From an uncultured Spirochaetaceae bacterium (GTDB lineage Bacteria > Spirochaetota > Spirochaetia > Sphaerochaetales > Sphaerochaetaceae), in contig CALXON010000014.1 of the NCBI GenBank assembly GCA_944389985.1, positions 1 to 24,172 on the forward strand: a stretch of 24,172 nucleotides of DNA, written 5' to 3'. The first letter of the stretch is position 1, and each line of letters opens with the position of its first letter. Below the pieces are notes generated by a model, which worked only from the letters and a program-made list of their open reading frames with translations, made no database searches and was not told the DNA's origin. The translations under genes and the position numbers were made by a program. Below, one piece after another: positions 5,471 to 13,662 of this stretch.

Positions 5471-7270
5471 GTGTCCACAGAAAGAAGCACATACGAAGTC
5501 ACCGCGACAAGGAAAAGGCCTCAGGATTTTGACCGCCTTGTGGGTCAGGACTTCGTTGTATCCACACTTGAGAACGCGATTAAAGAGAACAGGATCGCAC
5601 ATGCATATCTTTTCTCCGGACCGAGAGGTGTCGGAAAGACGAGCTCGGCACGCCTCCTTGCAAAGTCCCTGAACTGTGAGAAGGGAATGAGCGCACACCC
5701 GTGCGGGGAATGCGAATCCTGTAAGTCCATAGCTAAAGGAACCTCCGTGGATGTCATAGAGATAGACGGTGCATCAAACACATCTGTCAACGACATCAGG
5801 GCGATCAAGGAGGAGATAATGTTCCCTCCCCAGTCCTCGAGATACAAGATATACATCATCGATGAGGTTCACATGCTCTCGACTTCAGCGTTCAACGCGC
5901 TGCTGAAGACAATCGAGGAACCGCCAGAGTACATCATCTTCATCTTCGCTACCACAGAGCTGCAGAAGGTCCCTGCCACAATACGCTCAAGGTGTCAGCA
6001 GTTCCGGTTCCAGCTCATCAGTCAGGATCTGATCATGAAATGCCTGGCATCAGCCGCTGATGATATAAACATCAGGGCAGATGAGGATGCCCTCTTCTGG
6101 ATCGCAAAGGAAGCCACAGGCTCGATGAGGGATGCGTATACCCTTTTCGATCAGGTCGCGGCATTCTCAGGTGATCACATAACTCTTGAGAAGATCAGGG
6201 AGAAACTCGCCATCGCAGGATTCTCGGCAATGGCGGAGATCACATCATCCGTTCTCTCCGGAGACCACAGGACTGCGATGGAACGGCTTTCAGAGCTTTT
6301 CGCAGACGGAGTATCTGCAGAGCAGATAACCAAGGACGCTGCGGATTTCTTCCGTACCCTTCTGCTCTACAAGGAAGGCATCCGCCGTACAGACATTCTC
6401 GGATCGGCCATACAGGATATTCCGGAGAATATCGTGGCATCACTCTCGAGAGAGCAGATAGAGGCTGCACTGAAAGCGTTCCTCTCCCTGTACAGGGATC
6501 TCAGGTACTCACTCTCCCCGAGATTCGAGATCGAACTGTTATTCTCAAGGCTCGCATCCCTTCCCTACCTGACCTCTCCTGAGATCCTCGTGAAGAAGAT
6601 CGAGGACCTGAAGAACGGAGTGGCTGAGGGAAGCGTCGTAATAAAGACAAAAGTCCAGAAGGTCATAGAGGCGGGTACGGTCAGCGCTCCAGTAAGCACA
6701 GAGAAAGCCGGAGAACCTGAGGAGGTAAAGGAAGAGACTCCTGACCAGCCTCCTGTTCCTCCTGCAGAGATAGTGGAGCCGGCAGAGGAAGAGGAACCAG
6801 AAGAGGAGGAGGAAGATCTGGATCAGACTCCTCCCGATGATGATTTCAGGACATTCTCTGCTGAGGATATCCCGCAGGCTGCCGAGACGCTGGCACGGAT
6901 GGGCAGGGCTGTTTCCGCAAGATACCTCGAGGCAATAGAGAAGATTGAGGAAACGGATGATGGAACACTGTTCCTGACGCTGTCAAAACCACTTGCATAC
7001 AACAATCTCAAGCTTTCAGAGAAGGATGTCACGAAAGCAATAGCTTCCGTTGTAGGACACCCAGTGACAATAAAGCTGAAGCTTGAGGAGAAGAAAGCCA
7101 TAACGGAAGAGGACTTCTCTGAGGACATGAGACGTCTGAAATCATTCCTCGGAGGAAAACTGACAAAGACAGCTGTTCCAGAGACGGCTGATGATACAGA
7201 GACAAGAGAGGAGAATTATGAATCCATACGAGATGTGGAAGCAGATGAGTTCGATCCAGAACAGCCTTAA
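5471..7270 (+). CDS. dnaX: DNA polymerase III subunit tau/gamma
   Basis: A 599-residue AAA+ clamp-loader subunit that loads the sliding clamp and couples polymerases at the fork. Visible are YEVTATRKRPQDFDRLVGQ at the N-terminus, Walker A GPRGVGKTS (50-58), a zinc knuckle C69/C78/C81/C84, Walker B with DEVH (131-134), and the sensor segment IRSRCQQF. After about residue 390 comes a Pro/Glu-rich acidic linker and then a C-terminal domain that should contact the polymerase. The start is GTG at 5471, with GAGGAAGG immediately upstream. I saw no clear slippery heptamer for a frameshifted gamma form. The last 53 bases overlap ybaB, so dnaX-ybaB-recR is translated as a coupled operon. Confidence 0.97.
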   Translation: MSTERSTYEVTATRKRPQDFDRLVGQDFVVSTLENAIKENRIAHAYLFSGPRGVGKTSSARLLAKSLNCEKGMSAHPCGECESCKSIAKGTSVDVIEIDGASNTSVNDIRAIKEEIMFPPQSSRYKIYIIDEVHMLSTSAFNALLKTIEEPPEYIIFIFATTELQKVPATIRSRCQQFRFQLISQDLIMKCLASAADDINIRADEDALFWIAKEATGSMRDAYTLFDQVAAFSGDHITLEKIREKLAIAGFSAMAEITSSVLSGDHRTAMERLSELFADGVSAEQITKDAADFFRTLLLYKEGIRRTDILGSAIQDIPENIVASLSREQIEAALKAFLSLYRDLRYSLSPRFEIELLFSRLASLPYLTSPEILVKKIEDLKNGVAEGSVVIKTKVQKVIEAGTVSAPVSTEKAGEPEEVKEETPDQPPVPPAEIVEPAEEEEPEEEEEDLDQTPPDDDFRTFSAEDIPQAAETLARMGRAVSARYLEAIEKIEETDDGTLFLTLSKPLAYNNLKLSEKDVTKAIASVVGHPVTIKLKLEEKKAITEEDFSEDMRRLKSFLGGKLTKTAVPETADDTETREENYESIRDVEADEFDPEQP

Positions 7271-7520
7271 AGATCTGCAGGAGGAGCTTAAAAACCTTTC
7301 AGTTGAAGGCTCTTCAGGAGCAGGTCTTGTAAAGGTTGTCGTGGACGGATCCGGCAATCTGAAGTCAATAGATATCTCTGAAGAGGCGATGGCCATGAAT
7401 GACAGGGAGGCGCTTGGAGTGCTCATCATGTCAGCGGCCAATGATGCCATAACCAAAGCACAGGACGAGCGCACACAGAAGGGCATCGAGAAAGCCAGAC
7501 AGTACGGACTGGGCGTATGA
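7218..7520 (+). CDS. ybaB: YbaB/EbfC family nucleoid-associated protein
   Basis: A 100-residue protein of the usual YbaB length. It begins MNPYEMWKQM, has an N-terminal helix, then GAGLVKVVVDGSGNLKSIDI and a C-terminal helix with NDAITKAQ. YbaB proteins are dimeric DNA-binding proteins of the nucleoid. The ATG at 7218 is chosen over an in-frame ATG at 7191 because it has a GAGGAG ribosome site and gives the family's normal length. It lies between dnaX and recR, the conserved order in many bacteria, overlapping dnaX by 53 bases and recR by four (ATGA). Confidence 0.95.
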   Translation: MNPYEMWKQMSSIQNSLKDLQEELKNLSVEGSSGAGLVKVVVDGSGNLKSIDISEEAMAMNDREALGVLIMSAANDAITKAQDERTQKGIEKARQYGLGV

Positions 7521-8107
7521 CAGCGATAGAGGATCTCATCAGGCTTCTGAAGCATCTTCCCGGCATGGGAGAGAAATCGGCATCGAGACTGGCCTATCAT
7601 CTGATAAAGACAGATGAAAGCTACAACAGAGCCCTTGGAGAGGCGATAGCAGAGATAAAGGAGAAGATCCATCCCTGCCCTGTCTGCGGATGCTATACGG
7701 AGGATGATATCTGTCAGTACTGTGCCGCAGAGGACCGGGACAGAGGGCTTCTCTGCGTTGTAGAAGAGCCGCAGGATGTCCTTTCAATAGCTTCCTCAGG
7801 AGCATATAACGGGCTGTTCCATGTGCTCGGAGGAGCGATTGATCCGTTAAGCGGTATCGGACCAGACGCGCTGTCATTCCCGCAGCTCATGAAGAGAATC
7901 TCTGACGGTTCGTTCAGGGAGATCATCATAGCCACTAACCCTACAGAGGAAGGTGATACCACCGCACTTTATATCCGTCATCTGCTGAAGGACCGGAATG
8001 ATATAGCACTGACACGTCTGGCCTCAGGACTGCCTATCGGCGGAGATCTGGGCTATGCGGACAAACTCACACTCGCAAGATCAATGAGAGGCCGTATCCG
8101 TCTCTGA
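7517..8107 (+). CDS. recR: Recombination protein RecR
   Basis: A 196-residue protein of normal RecR length. It has a helix-hairpin-helix (LPGMGEKSASRLAYHL, about 14-29), a C4 zinc finger (C54, C57, C66, C69) and a Toprim domain with VVEEPQDV and ATNPTEEGD. RecR works with RecF/RecO to load RecA at gaps. The start overlaps the ybaB stop as ATGA. The last 27 bases overlap the 3' end of the convergent permease gene, so the C-termini of the two proteins are encoded on opposite strands of the same DNA. Confidence 0.97.
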   Translation: MTAIEDLIRLLKHLPGMGEKSASRLAYHLIKTDESYNRALGEAIAEIKEKIHPCPVCGCYTEDDICQYCAAEDRDRGLLCVVEEPQDVLSIASSGAYNGLFHVLGGAIDPLSGIGPDALSFPQLMKRISDGSFREIIIATNPTEEGDTTALYIRHLLKDRNDIALTRLASGLPIGGDLGYADKLTLARSMRGRIRL

Positions 8108-8860
8108 TGAGCCGGAGATGATCATTTCAAGAGCAATTCCTATCAAAGCAAGTATCACGGCAGGGAATGCTATCATCCAGGGGGCGGAGAGCATGACAGG
8201 TCGCGCCTCCGCCAGAATTGATCCGAGGGACGGAATCATCGGAGGGACACCGCAGCCGAGATAGGAAAGAGATGCCTCCGTGAGTATGGATGCTGAGAAT
8301 ATGGAAACCGCCTCCGTACCGAGGTATGGCAGAAGAAACGGCAGCATATGTGTCATGAAGACCTTTATCCGCCCCACCCCCATCGAAAGTGCAGCAAGTG
8401 ATGGTCCGTCACTTCTCAGCACCATCATCCTTGAATGACAGAGCCGTGCGATATTCGGCACATTTCCGACAGTAAGAGCCACAATAAGTTTCAGCATTCC
8501 CGGGCCAGACAATGCGTTGAGGAACAGAGCCAGAAGCACGGGAGGAAGGGACTTCATCGTATCGGAAAGCATAAGGAAGGGAATCGTCGGAAAACCTGAT
8601 ACGGAGAACGCGAATGAAAGAGTGATTCCGAGCAGTATGGATATGACCGAGACAGGAAGTGCTATGGAGAATGAGACGAGAACTCCATAGGCAATACGTC
8701 CTGCAAGATCCCTTCCCATTGTATCGGTACCAGCAGGATGTTCCAGAGACGGAGAGAGAAGCCTCTCTGACCCTGCAGCCGTTCCGGCAGAGGCCAGCAG
8801 CAGAGACAGAAGAGCGATCAGGACGATCATGATGATTCCCACCAGCCTCCTTCTCTTCAT
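8081..8860 (-). CDS. ABC transporter permease, DppC/OppC type
   Basis: A permease of about 259 residues. After a basic start (MKRRR) and the first helix comes HPAGTDTMGRDLAGRIAYG, the DppC/OppC signature before the transmembrane domain, then about five more hydrophobic segments, with LTEASLSYLGCGVPP near the C-terminus. The start at 8860 is chosen over an ATG at 8902: it has an AAGGAGGG ribosome site and overlaps the upstream permease stop as ATGA. The partner is the adjacent DppB-type permease. No ATPase gene follows; instead the 3' end runs 27 bases into recR. The sugar-gene context suggests an oligosaccharide rather than a peptide. Confidence 0.9.
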   Translation of the reverse strand: MKRRRLVGIIMIVLIALLSLLLASAGTAAGSERLLSPSLEHPAGTDTMGRDLAGRIAYGVLVSFSIALPVSVISILLGITLSFAFSVSGFPTIPFLMLSDTMKSLPPVLLALFLNALSGPGMLKLIVALTVGNVPNIARLCHSRMMVLRSDGPSLAALSMGVGRIKVFMTHMLPFLLPYLGTEAVSIFSASILTEASLSYLGCGVPPMIPSLGSILAEARPVMLSAPWMIAFPAVILALIGIALEMIISGSSETDTASH

Positions 8861-9795
8861 GCTTCCCTCCTTGTACGGGGATCTGCGGCGAGAAGCACAC
8901 ATTCAAGCAGCATGTATATCACGGAGACGGCGAGAGCTATGAGCATCACGATGATGCCGGAGAGCCTTGCATCCCTGGACAGGGCCGCAGAAACAAGAAG
9001 TGATCCGATCCCGGGGAGTGCGAACACTGACTCCGTGACAGCCGAACCTGCTGCAGCAGAAGCGAGCGATGATGCGATCAGCGTGTACAGCACAGGAAGT
9101 GATGGCTTCAGGGCACTCTGGGTGACAAGGCTTTTTCTGTCCGCACCGAATGCGAGAATTGAGAGTGTGAACGGTTTCGACATATTCTCATCCAGTGCCT
9201 TCCTGAAAATCCTGATCATGAGGGAAGCATGGAGAAGCGCGAGGGTCAGGGAAGGAAGGAGAAGCGACCTCAGCCACAGCAGAAGTGATACGGATGGGCT
9301 TGTATATCCTGCAGGAGGAAACAGCCCGAGGCCTGCCGAGAATATGATTATGAGAAAGAATCCTGTCAGGAATGACGGTATGGCCATTATGAGGACAGCA
9401 GATAATGACACTGCCTTCCTTAAAAGCCCTGAGTATCGTACGGAAAGGATCGAGAGAGGAAGTGCGATGAGCACTGCAAGCAGTATGGACAGGAATGAGA
9501 GTGAAATCGTGACACCGGCTTTCCTGGTTATGAGCTCTGCGATATCCTGCCCTGAGACAGAGCGTCCCCAGTCACCTGTAAGAAAAGAGAAGAGGAAACT
9601 CAGGTACCTGACAGGAAACGGATCATCCGGAACCATCGCCTTCATGTATGCGTCCGCAGCGGCGCCTCCCACCTCCTCTGATATCATATAGGAAGCGCTG
9701 TCTCCGGCAGAAAAGGACTGCATCGTGAATACCGCGAAGGATACCACGATCAGTGTTAGCAGGATGGAGAGTATCCTACGGATCAGTCGCTTCAT
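8857..9795 (-). CDS. ABC transporter permease, DppB/OppB type
   Basis: A 312-residue membrane protein starting MKRLIRRILSILLTLIVV, as DppB/OppB proteins do, with a periplasmic stretch holding DPFPVRYLSF and GDWGRSV, then about five further helices. The EAA-like region near FGADRKSL and VTESVFALPGIGSLL fit the family. It should form the pore with the next permease. The gene starts 26 bases after the substrate-binding-protein stop and lacks a ribosome site; a TTCTCA-17-TATCTT promoter-like pair ends seven bases before its ATG. The 3' end overlaps the next permease by four bases. Confidence 0.92.
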   Translation of the reverse strand: MKRLIRRILSILLTLIVVSFAVFTMQSFSAGDSASYMISEEVGGAAADAYMKAMVPDDPFPVRYLSFLFSFLTGDWGRSVSGQDIAELITRKAGVTISLSFLSILLAVLIALPLSILSVRYSGLLRKAVSLSAVLIMAIPSFLTGFFLIIIFSAGLGLFPPAGYTSPSVSLLLWLRSLLLPSLTLALLHASLMIRIFRKALDENMSKPFTLSILAFGADRKSLVTQSALKPSLPVLYTLIASSLASAAAGSAVTESVFALPGIGSLLVSAALSRDARLSGIIVMLIALAVSVIYMLLECVLLAADPRTRREA

Positions 9796-9802
9796 ATGGA
9801 TG

Positions 9803-9831
9803 AAGATACCAACTAGAAGCCTTAATGAGAA
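9803..9831 (-). promoter_or_regulatory. Possible internal promoter before the DppB-type permease
   Basis: On the minus strand TTCTCA (9831-9826) and TATCTT (9808-9803) are 17 bases apart, seven bases before the ATG. Each matches consensus at four of six positions. In this AT-richer gap it may be chance, but the spacing equals that of the other leaderless candidates. Confidence 0.3.
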
Positions 9832-11342
9832 GCGTCTCTGTATGCATTCCAGAAGTAGAAGCCATCCGAGATGATCACGCCTTCAAGATCTCCTGAGACA
9901 GCATAGATCGTCGAATAATGCCCCGGAATCATCACGGGAACATACTCCCAGAGATCAACCTGAAGATCGTTCCATAACATGGATGCCTCTTCCAGTGTTC
10001 CAGCATCATTCAGATCTTCTGTCCTCTCCAGAAGCTCCCCGTCTCCGAACCATCCGGGAAAGGACGGGGACAGGTAGGTCTTGAGCTGGGGAAGCGGAAC
10101 CTTCGTCATCGCGGAAACATATATGTCCCAGGAGGAAGAGTCCTTGCGCTTCTCGATGAATGAAGCCCAGTCAAGCACAGTGACATCGGCATCAATTCCC
10201 TCACTTTCAAGGGATGAGGCCAGAGCTATGGCAATCTTGTCCAGATTCGTGAGATTGGATGAGAGTATCCGGACGGTACTGCCATCATAGGACGAGGATG
10301 CAAGAAGTTCCTTTCCCCTCTCCGGATCTCTTACGGAATATGGATCCTCCCTGTCCGTCAACCAGAGGCTCTGTTCCTTCTCCATATAACCGGAATGGAT
10401 CGAGAAGCCTGAATCGCCATAACATGCACGCATGAGGGTGTCGCGGTCTGCAATGAGTGATACAGCCTGCCTGAACTTCTGATCCAGAGCTACACCCTCC
10501 TTCTTGTTGAAGACCAGTGCTATCGATCCGTTCTCTCCTCCCTGAAGGATCTTTGCCCCTTTCTCTTCAAGTCTTTCCAGATAATCGGAGGAGACACAGT
10601 CATACGCATCATAGATACCGCCCTCGAATCCCATCTCTCTCGTCACCTCATCCGGCACGAAGTAGTACCGGAGAGTCTCTATGCCGGCATCCTTCCTTCC
10701 CCAGAGCCCAGAGCTATCATCAGCATAGGGCTTATAGTCAGCAAAGGCGCAAAGCTCAATGTATTCCCCTGTCCTCCAGGCGGAGAACATATATGGGCCT
10801 GTACCGATGAACTCCGTCACAAGACCATCTTCAGCTGCCTGTTCTATGCATTCTGCAGGCATTATCACAGCAGACTGTGGTGAAGAGGCTATCATTACAG
10901 GAAGAAAGGTCAGTTTCCCTTCTCCTTTTATCTCTACTGACAGAGGTCCTGTTTCCCTGAAGTACGAGCCTCCTGTCACAGAGCGGGCGGAGGGGGTGGA
11001 ATCAAGCCATCTGTTCATTGATGCCGCAACGTCCTCAGCTTCAAGCACATCTCCATTATGGAAAGGAACACCCTCCCGGATCGTGAACGAGAGCGACTTT
11101 CCATCTTCAGAAAGAGTCCAGGAAGATGCCAGTTCCGGCTTTATCCGCCCTTCCTCATCAAGGACAAGGAGCTTCTCATAGATATTCCCGACCGCGATCA
11201 TCTTTCCGGAGATGGATGAGTTCAGCATGACATCAAGGACAGGCGGCTCCTGACTCAGCGCGATATTGACAGAAAAATCCTCCTCTGCCCTGCACGCAGG
11301 GAACAGAATGAGGATCATCATGAGAAACGCAGCTATGCGCAA
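9822..11342 (-). CDS. Family 5 ABC substrate-binding lipoprotein
   Basis: A 506-residue SBP_bac_5-type protein. It has a lipoprotein signal (hydrophobic stretch, then FPAC with C17 as the lipidated cysteine), then IYEKLLVLDEEGRIKPELASSW, FTIREGVPFHNGD and FIGTGPY, all typical of DppA/OppA-type binding proteins. It should capture substrate outside the inner membrane for the two permeases. The chosen start is TTG at 11342, which alone gives a full signal peptide; the first ATG lies only eight codons before the cysteine. It begins two bases after the GH4 stop, so translation is probably coupled. The context suggests a uronic-acid-containing oligosaccharide; a peptide cannot be excluded. Confidence 0.9.
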   Translation of the reverse strand: MRIAAFLMMILILFPACRAEEDFSVNIALSQEPPVLDVMLNSSISGKMIAVGNIYEKLLVLDEEGRIKPELASSWTLSEDGKSLSFTIREGVPFHNGDVLEAEDVAASMNRWLDSTPSARSVTGGSYFRETGPLSVEIKGEGKLTFLPVMIASSPQSAVIMPAECIEQAAEDGLVTEFIGTGPYMFSAWRTGEYIELCAFADYKPYADDSSGLWGRKDAGIETLRYYFVPDEVTREMGFEGGIYDAYDCVSSDYLERLEEKGAKILQGGENGSIALVFNKKEGVALDQKFRQAVSLIADRDTLMRACYGDSGFSIHSGYMEKEQSLWLTDREDPYSVRDPERGKELLASSSYDGSTVRILSSNLTNLDKIAIALASSLESEGIDADVTVLDWASFIEKRKDSSSWDIYVSAMTKVPLPQLKTYLSPSFPGWFGDGELLERTEDLNDAGTLEEASMLWNDLQVDLWEYVPVMIPGHYSTIYAVSGDLEGVIISDGFYFWNAYRDASH

Positions 11343-11343
11343 A

Positions 11344-12690
11344 TCAGTTGTATCTCAGCTCGCAGAGAGGAAGCATCTTGTCGAAGAGCTCTCTGGCCTT
11401 GTCGAGGTGAAGCGACACTAGCGGATCCATTGCGAATGCCTCGAAAAGAAGATCCATGTCATTCTTCCAGATGGCCTCAAGCGCAATATCCTGCTCTGTC
11501 TCGATTCTTCTCTCCATAGCCTGAACAGCGGGAGAAGGATCCGTGGAGACGATAGGAACGATAGAGTTCGCTGTGATGTATCCGTTGCTCTCAACGATGT
11601 GGTTCTCTCCAAGGTATCTGACCTGTCCCTTGTTCGGCATGTTGATGTTGGTCTTGAGTGTTCTCTCGCCGCAGAGGGAAAGAAGGATGTCCACGCCTTC
11701 CTCATCAGACGGCTTTGCGATGAGCTCCTCATCTGTATAGACCTTGTTCTTCTTCCTTATGGCCTCTGCCTCTCTGTATGAGTACGGAGTCCTGACGAAT
11801 CCGTAGCGCCATGCCTCCTCATCACTTGTAAGGAAGAATGGAACGAACTCTGCAAGATGGCGGTCACCGGCTGCTCCGAGGACATCGAAGTCCTTGAGGA
11901 ACTTGAGTGCCACAAGGTGATCACAGTCAAACCACTTGCCTTCCTTCACGAGTGTTCTTCCCTTCTCTGTGAGATCGGGGAAAGCCTTTCCGGAGTTCAC
12001 ATACTCTCTGAGAAGAGGTATGACATCCTCGCCCTTGTATCTTGCTTTCGTGATGAAAGTGAAGTGATTCAGACCGGAGACGTCGATATCGATCTCACGT
12101 CTGTCTGGAACAGCGATTCCACGCTTCGAGGCGATGAATTCAGCGATGAATGTCTCGAGATGGAAGACCTCATGGCAGCATCCGAGAGCCTTTATGCCGG
12201 GGAATGCCTTGTAGAGAGCTGATGTACAGAGAGTCATCGGATTCGTATAGTTGATGACCCATGCCTCCGGGCAGTTCTTCTCGATCTCACGGGCGAAATC
12301 GAAGAAGAGAGGAAGCGCACGGCGTGCTCTCATGAGACCGCCGGGGCCTGTCGTATCGCCGACACTCTGAAGGATTCCATACTCCTCAGGAAGTCCGAGA
12401 TCATACTTTCTGATGTCCGTGATTCCGGGCTCGATCGCGATTATGACGAAATCAGAACCTTTCAGGCCCTCTGCCAGGGTATCAGACACGGAAACGGAGA
12501 GGACTCCGCTCTTGCCGTTCACCTTGAATATCTCATTGGCAACCTTCTCATTTGAGAGAGCCGCGTTCTTGTCAATGTCATAGAGAACAACATGGGCTCC
12601 GACCTTGTCCTGAAGGGTGAGATCCTTCAGGAACTGGATTGCCCACAGTCTTGATCCGCCACCGATTATGCAGATTCTGACTTTTTCCAT
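11344..12690 (-). CDS. GH4 glycosidase, uronide-type (alpha-glucuronidase/alpha-galacturonidase group)
   Basis: A 448-residue NAD- and metal-dependent glycosidase of family GH4. Visible are the nucleotide-binding IIGGGSRLW (8-16), TTGPGGLMRARR (113-124), INYTNP (147-152), the metal/catalytic motif C172-H173-E174-V, GLNHFTFI, and GDRHLAEFVPFF. As I recall the GH4 literature, CHEV at the metal site marks the alpha-glucuronidase group and CHS the alpha-glucosidase/galactosidase group; alpha-galacturonidases such as B. subtilis LplD also belong to GH4. GH4 enzymes act by transient oxidation at C3. The ATG at 12690 is chosen over one at 12732 because it has a GGAGG site and avoids a hairpin. It lies downstream of an SDR and two hairpins, and abuts the binding-protein gene. 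Confidence 0.92.
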   Translation of the reverse strand: MEKVRICIIGGGSRLWAIQFLKDLTLQDKVGAHVVLYDIDKNAALSNEKVANEIFKVNGKSGVLSVSVSDTLAEGLKGSDFVIIAIEPGITDIRKYDLGLPEEYGILQSVGDTTGPGGLMRARRALPLFFDFAREIEKNCPEAWVINYTNPMTLCTSALYKAFPGIKALGCCHEVFHLETFIAEFIASKRGIAVPDRREIDIDVSGLNHFTFITKARYKGEDVIPLLREYVNSGKAFPDLTEKGRTLVKEGKWFDCDHLVALKFLKDFDVLGAAGDRHLAEFVPFFLTSDEEAWRYGFVRTPYSYREAEAIRKKNKVYTDEELIAKPSDEEGVDILLSLCGERTLKTNINMPNKGQVRYLGENHIVESNGYITANSIVPIVSTDPSPAVQAMERRIETEQDIALEAIWKNDMDLLFEAFAMDPLVSLHLDKARELFDKMLPLCELRYN

Positions 12691-12708
12691 ATAAAACCTC
12701 CAAAAGCT

Positions 12709-12730
12709 GGACTTCACCTGAATGAAGTCC
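12709..12730 (-). other. Perfect hairpin in the leader before the GH4 gene
   Basis: An 8-bp perfect stem, GGACTTCA with TGAAGTCC, and a six-base loop. It is eight bases downstream of the terminator-like hairpin and about 19 bases before the GH4 ATG, followed by AGCTTTT. It could be an RNase-processing or mRNA-stability element, or part of an attenuator. Confidence 0.7.
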
Positions 12731-12758
12731 AAAACAAGGAGCCAGCTTTACTGGCTCC
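12731..12758 (-). terminator. Terminator-like hairpin between the SDR and GH4 genes
   Basis: On the minus strand GGAGCCAG (12758-12751) pairs perfectly with CTGGCTCC (12745-12738) across a five-base loop, followed by TTGTTTT (12737-12731). This is a good intrinsic-terminator shape, 17 bases after the SDR stop. Since the operon appears to continue, it may act as a partial terminator or attenuator. Confidence 0.7.
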
Positions 12759-12775
12759 AGAACAGTCTGAAATGA

Positions 12776-13561
12776 TTACTGTGGCTGCTTTCCGATATAT
12801 GCGAGGATTCCGCCATCGACATAGAGTATGTGTCCATTGACGAAATTCGATGCATCGGAAGCAAGGAATACAGCAGGTCCCTGAAGATCTGATGTCTTGC
12901 CCCATCTGTGAGCAGGTGTCTTCGCAAGGATGAATTCGTTGAACGGATTTCCGGGAACTCTCAGAGGTGCTGTCTGAGGAGTCTCGATGTATCCAGGTCC
13001 GATACCGTTGCACTGGATGTTGTACTCACCGTACTCGGAAGCGATGTTCCTCGTGAGCATCTTGAGACCACCCTTTGCTGCGGCATATGCGCTGACAGTC
13101 TCTCTTCCCAGCTCGGACATCATCGAGCAGATGTTGATGATCTTTCCATGTCCCTGCTTGATCATGCCTGGAATGACAGCCTTGGACACGATGAACGGAG
13201 CATTGAGGTCAACGTCAACAACCTGACGGAACTGCTCTGCTGTCATGTCACACATCGGGATTCTCTTGATGATTCCAGCATTGTTTACAAGAATATCGAT
13301 CTTGCCGAGATCCCTGATGATCTCCGCTGTCGTTGCCTGAACCTGTTCCTCGTTGGTAACATCGCAGACATAACCCTTTGCCTCGATGCCCTCTTCCTTA
13401 TATGCGGCAAGGCCCTTGTCCACAAGCTCCTGCTTGATGTCATTGAAAGCGATCTTGGCGCCTGCTGCTGCGAAGGCTGTAGCAATTGCGAAGCCGATAC
13501 CATATGAAGCGCCTGTTACCCATGCAACCTTTCCCTCAAGGGAAAAATCCTTCATATCCAT
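12776..13561 (-). CDS. SDR oxidoreductase, gluconate 5-dehydrogenase-like
   Basis: A 261-residue classical short-chain dehydrogenase with TGASYGIG (16-23) for cofactor, NNAG (93-96), catalytic S146, Y159 and K163, and the C-terminal ASNFVNGHILYVDGGILAYIGKQP. This C-terminus is what I know from proteins annotated as gluconate 5-dehydrogenase, close to 2-deoxy-gluconate (KduD-type) dehydrogenases in uronate pathways. A likely role is reducing a keto-sugar acid made from a uronic acid; the exact substrate is uncertain. A GGAGGT site lies before the ATG at 13561. It is followed by a terminator-like hairpin and then the GH4 gene. Confidence 0.92.
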   Translation of the reverse strand: MDMKDFSLEGKVAWVTGASYGIGFAIATAFAAAGAKIAFNDIKQELVDKGLAAYKEEGIEAKGYVCDVTNEEQVQATTAEIIRDLGKIDILVNNAGIIKRIPMCDMTAEQFRQVVDVDLNAPFIVSKAVIPGMIKQGHGKIINICSMMSELGRETVSAYAAAKGGLKMLTRNIASEYGEYNIQCNGIGPGYIETPQTAPLRVPGNPFNEFILAKTPAHRWGKTSDLQGPAVFLASDASNFVNGHILYVDGGILAYIGKQPQ

Positions 13562-13610
13562 AATACTACCTCCAGCCCGAAGATTTATTCAGATTATGAC
13601 ACAATGGATT

Positions 13611-13639
13611 CTAATACACCGTGCACCATAACGCAACAA
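13611..13639 (-). promoter_or_regulatory. Weak promoter candidate before the SDR gene
   Basis: TTGTTG (13639-13634) and TATTAG (13616-13611) on the minus strand are 17 bases apart, in the 101-base gap between the GH63-like and SDR genes. Both hexamers match only partly. It would leave a leader of about 43 bases with the GGAGGT site. Confidence 0.3.
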
Positions 13640-13662
13640 GAAAATGAAACCAGGTTCCGTTT

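Noticed and set aside
4734..5698. Minus-strand ORFs across the tRNA genes with stretches such as GERGIRTPGD and RGGFEPPM.
   Set aside because: These are antisense translations of tRNA-Ser genes, a well-known source of false proteins. They overlap five well-folded tRNAs and the SRP RNA.
6600..6830. Possible frameshift site for a gamma form in the dnaX linker.
   Set aside because: No A-rich slippery heptamer with a following strong hairpin was evident; the acidic linker is read in one frame throughout.
8912..9691. 259-codon plus-strand ORF opposite the DppB-type permease.
   Set aside because: A low-complexity, Ser/Arg-rich shadow of a real membrane protein gene.
12908..13507. Long plus-strand ORF (199 codons) opposite the SDR gene.
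   Set aside because: The SDR has full catalytic motifs and a ribosome site. The antisense frame is a codon-bias shadow without family features.
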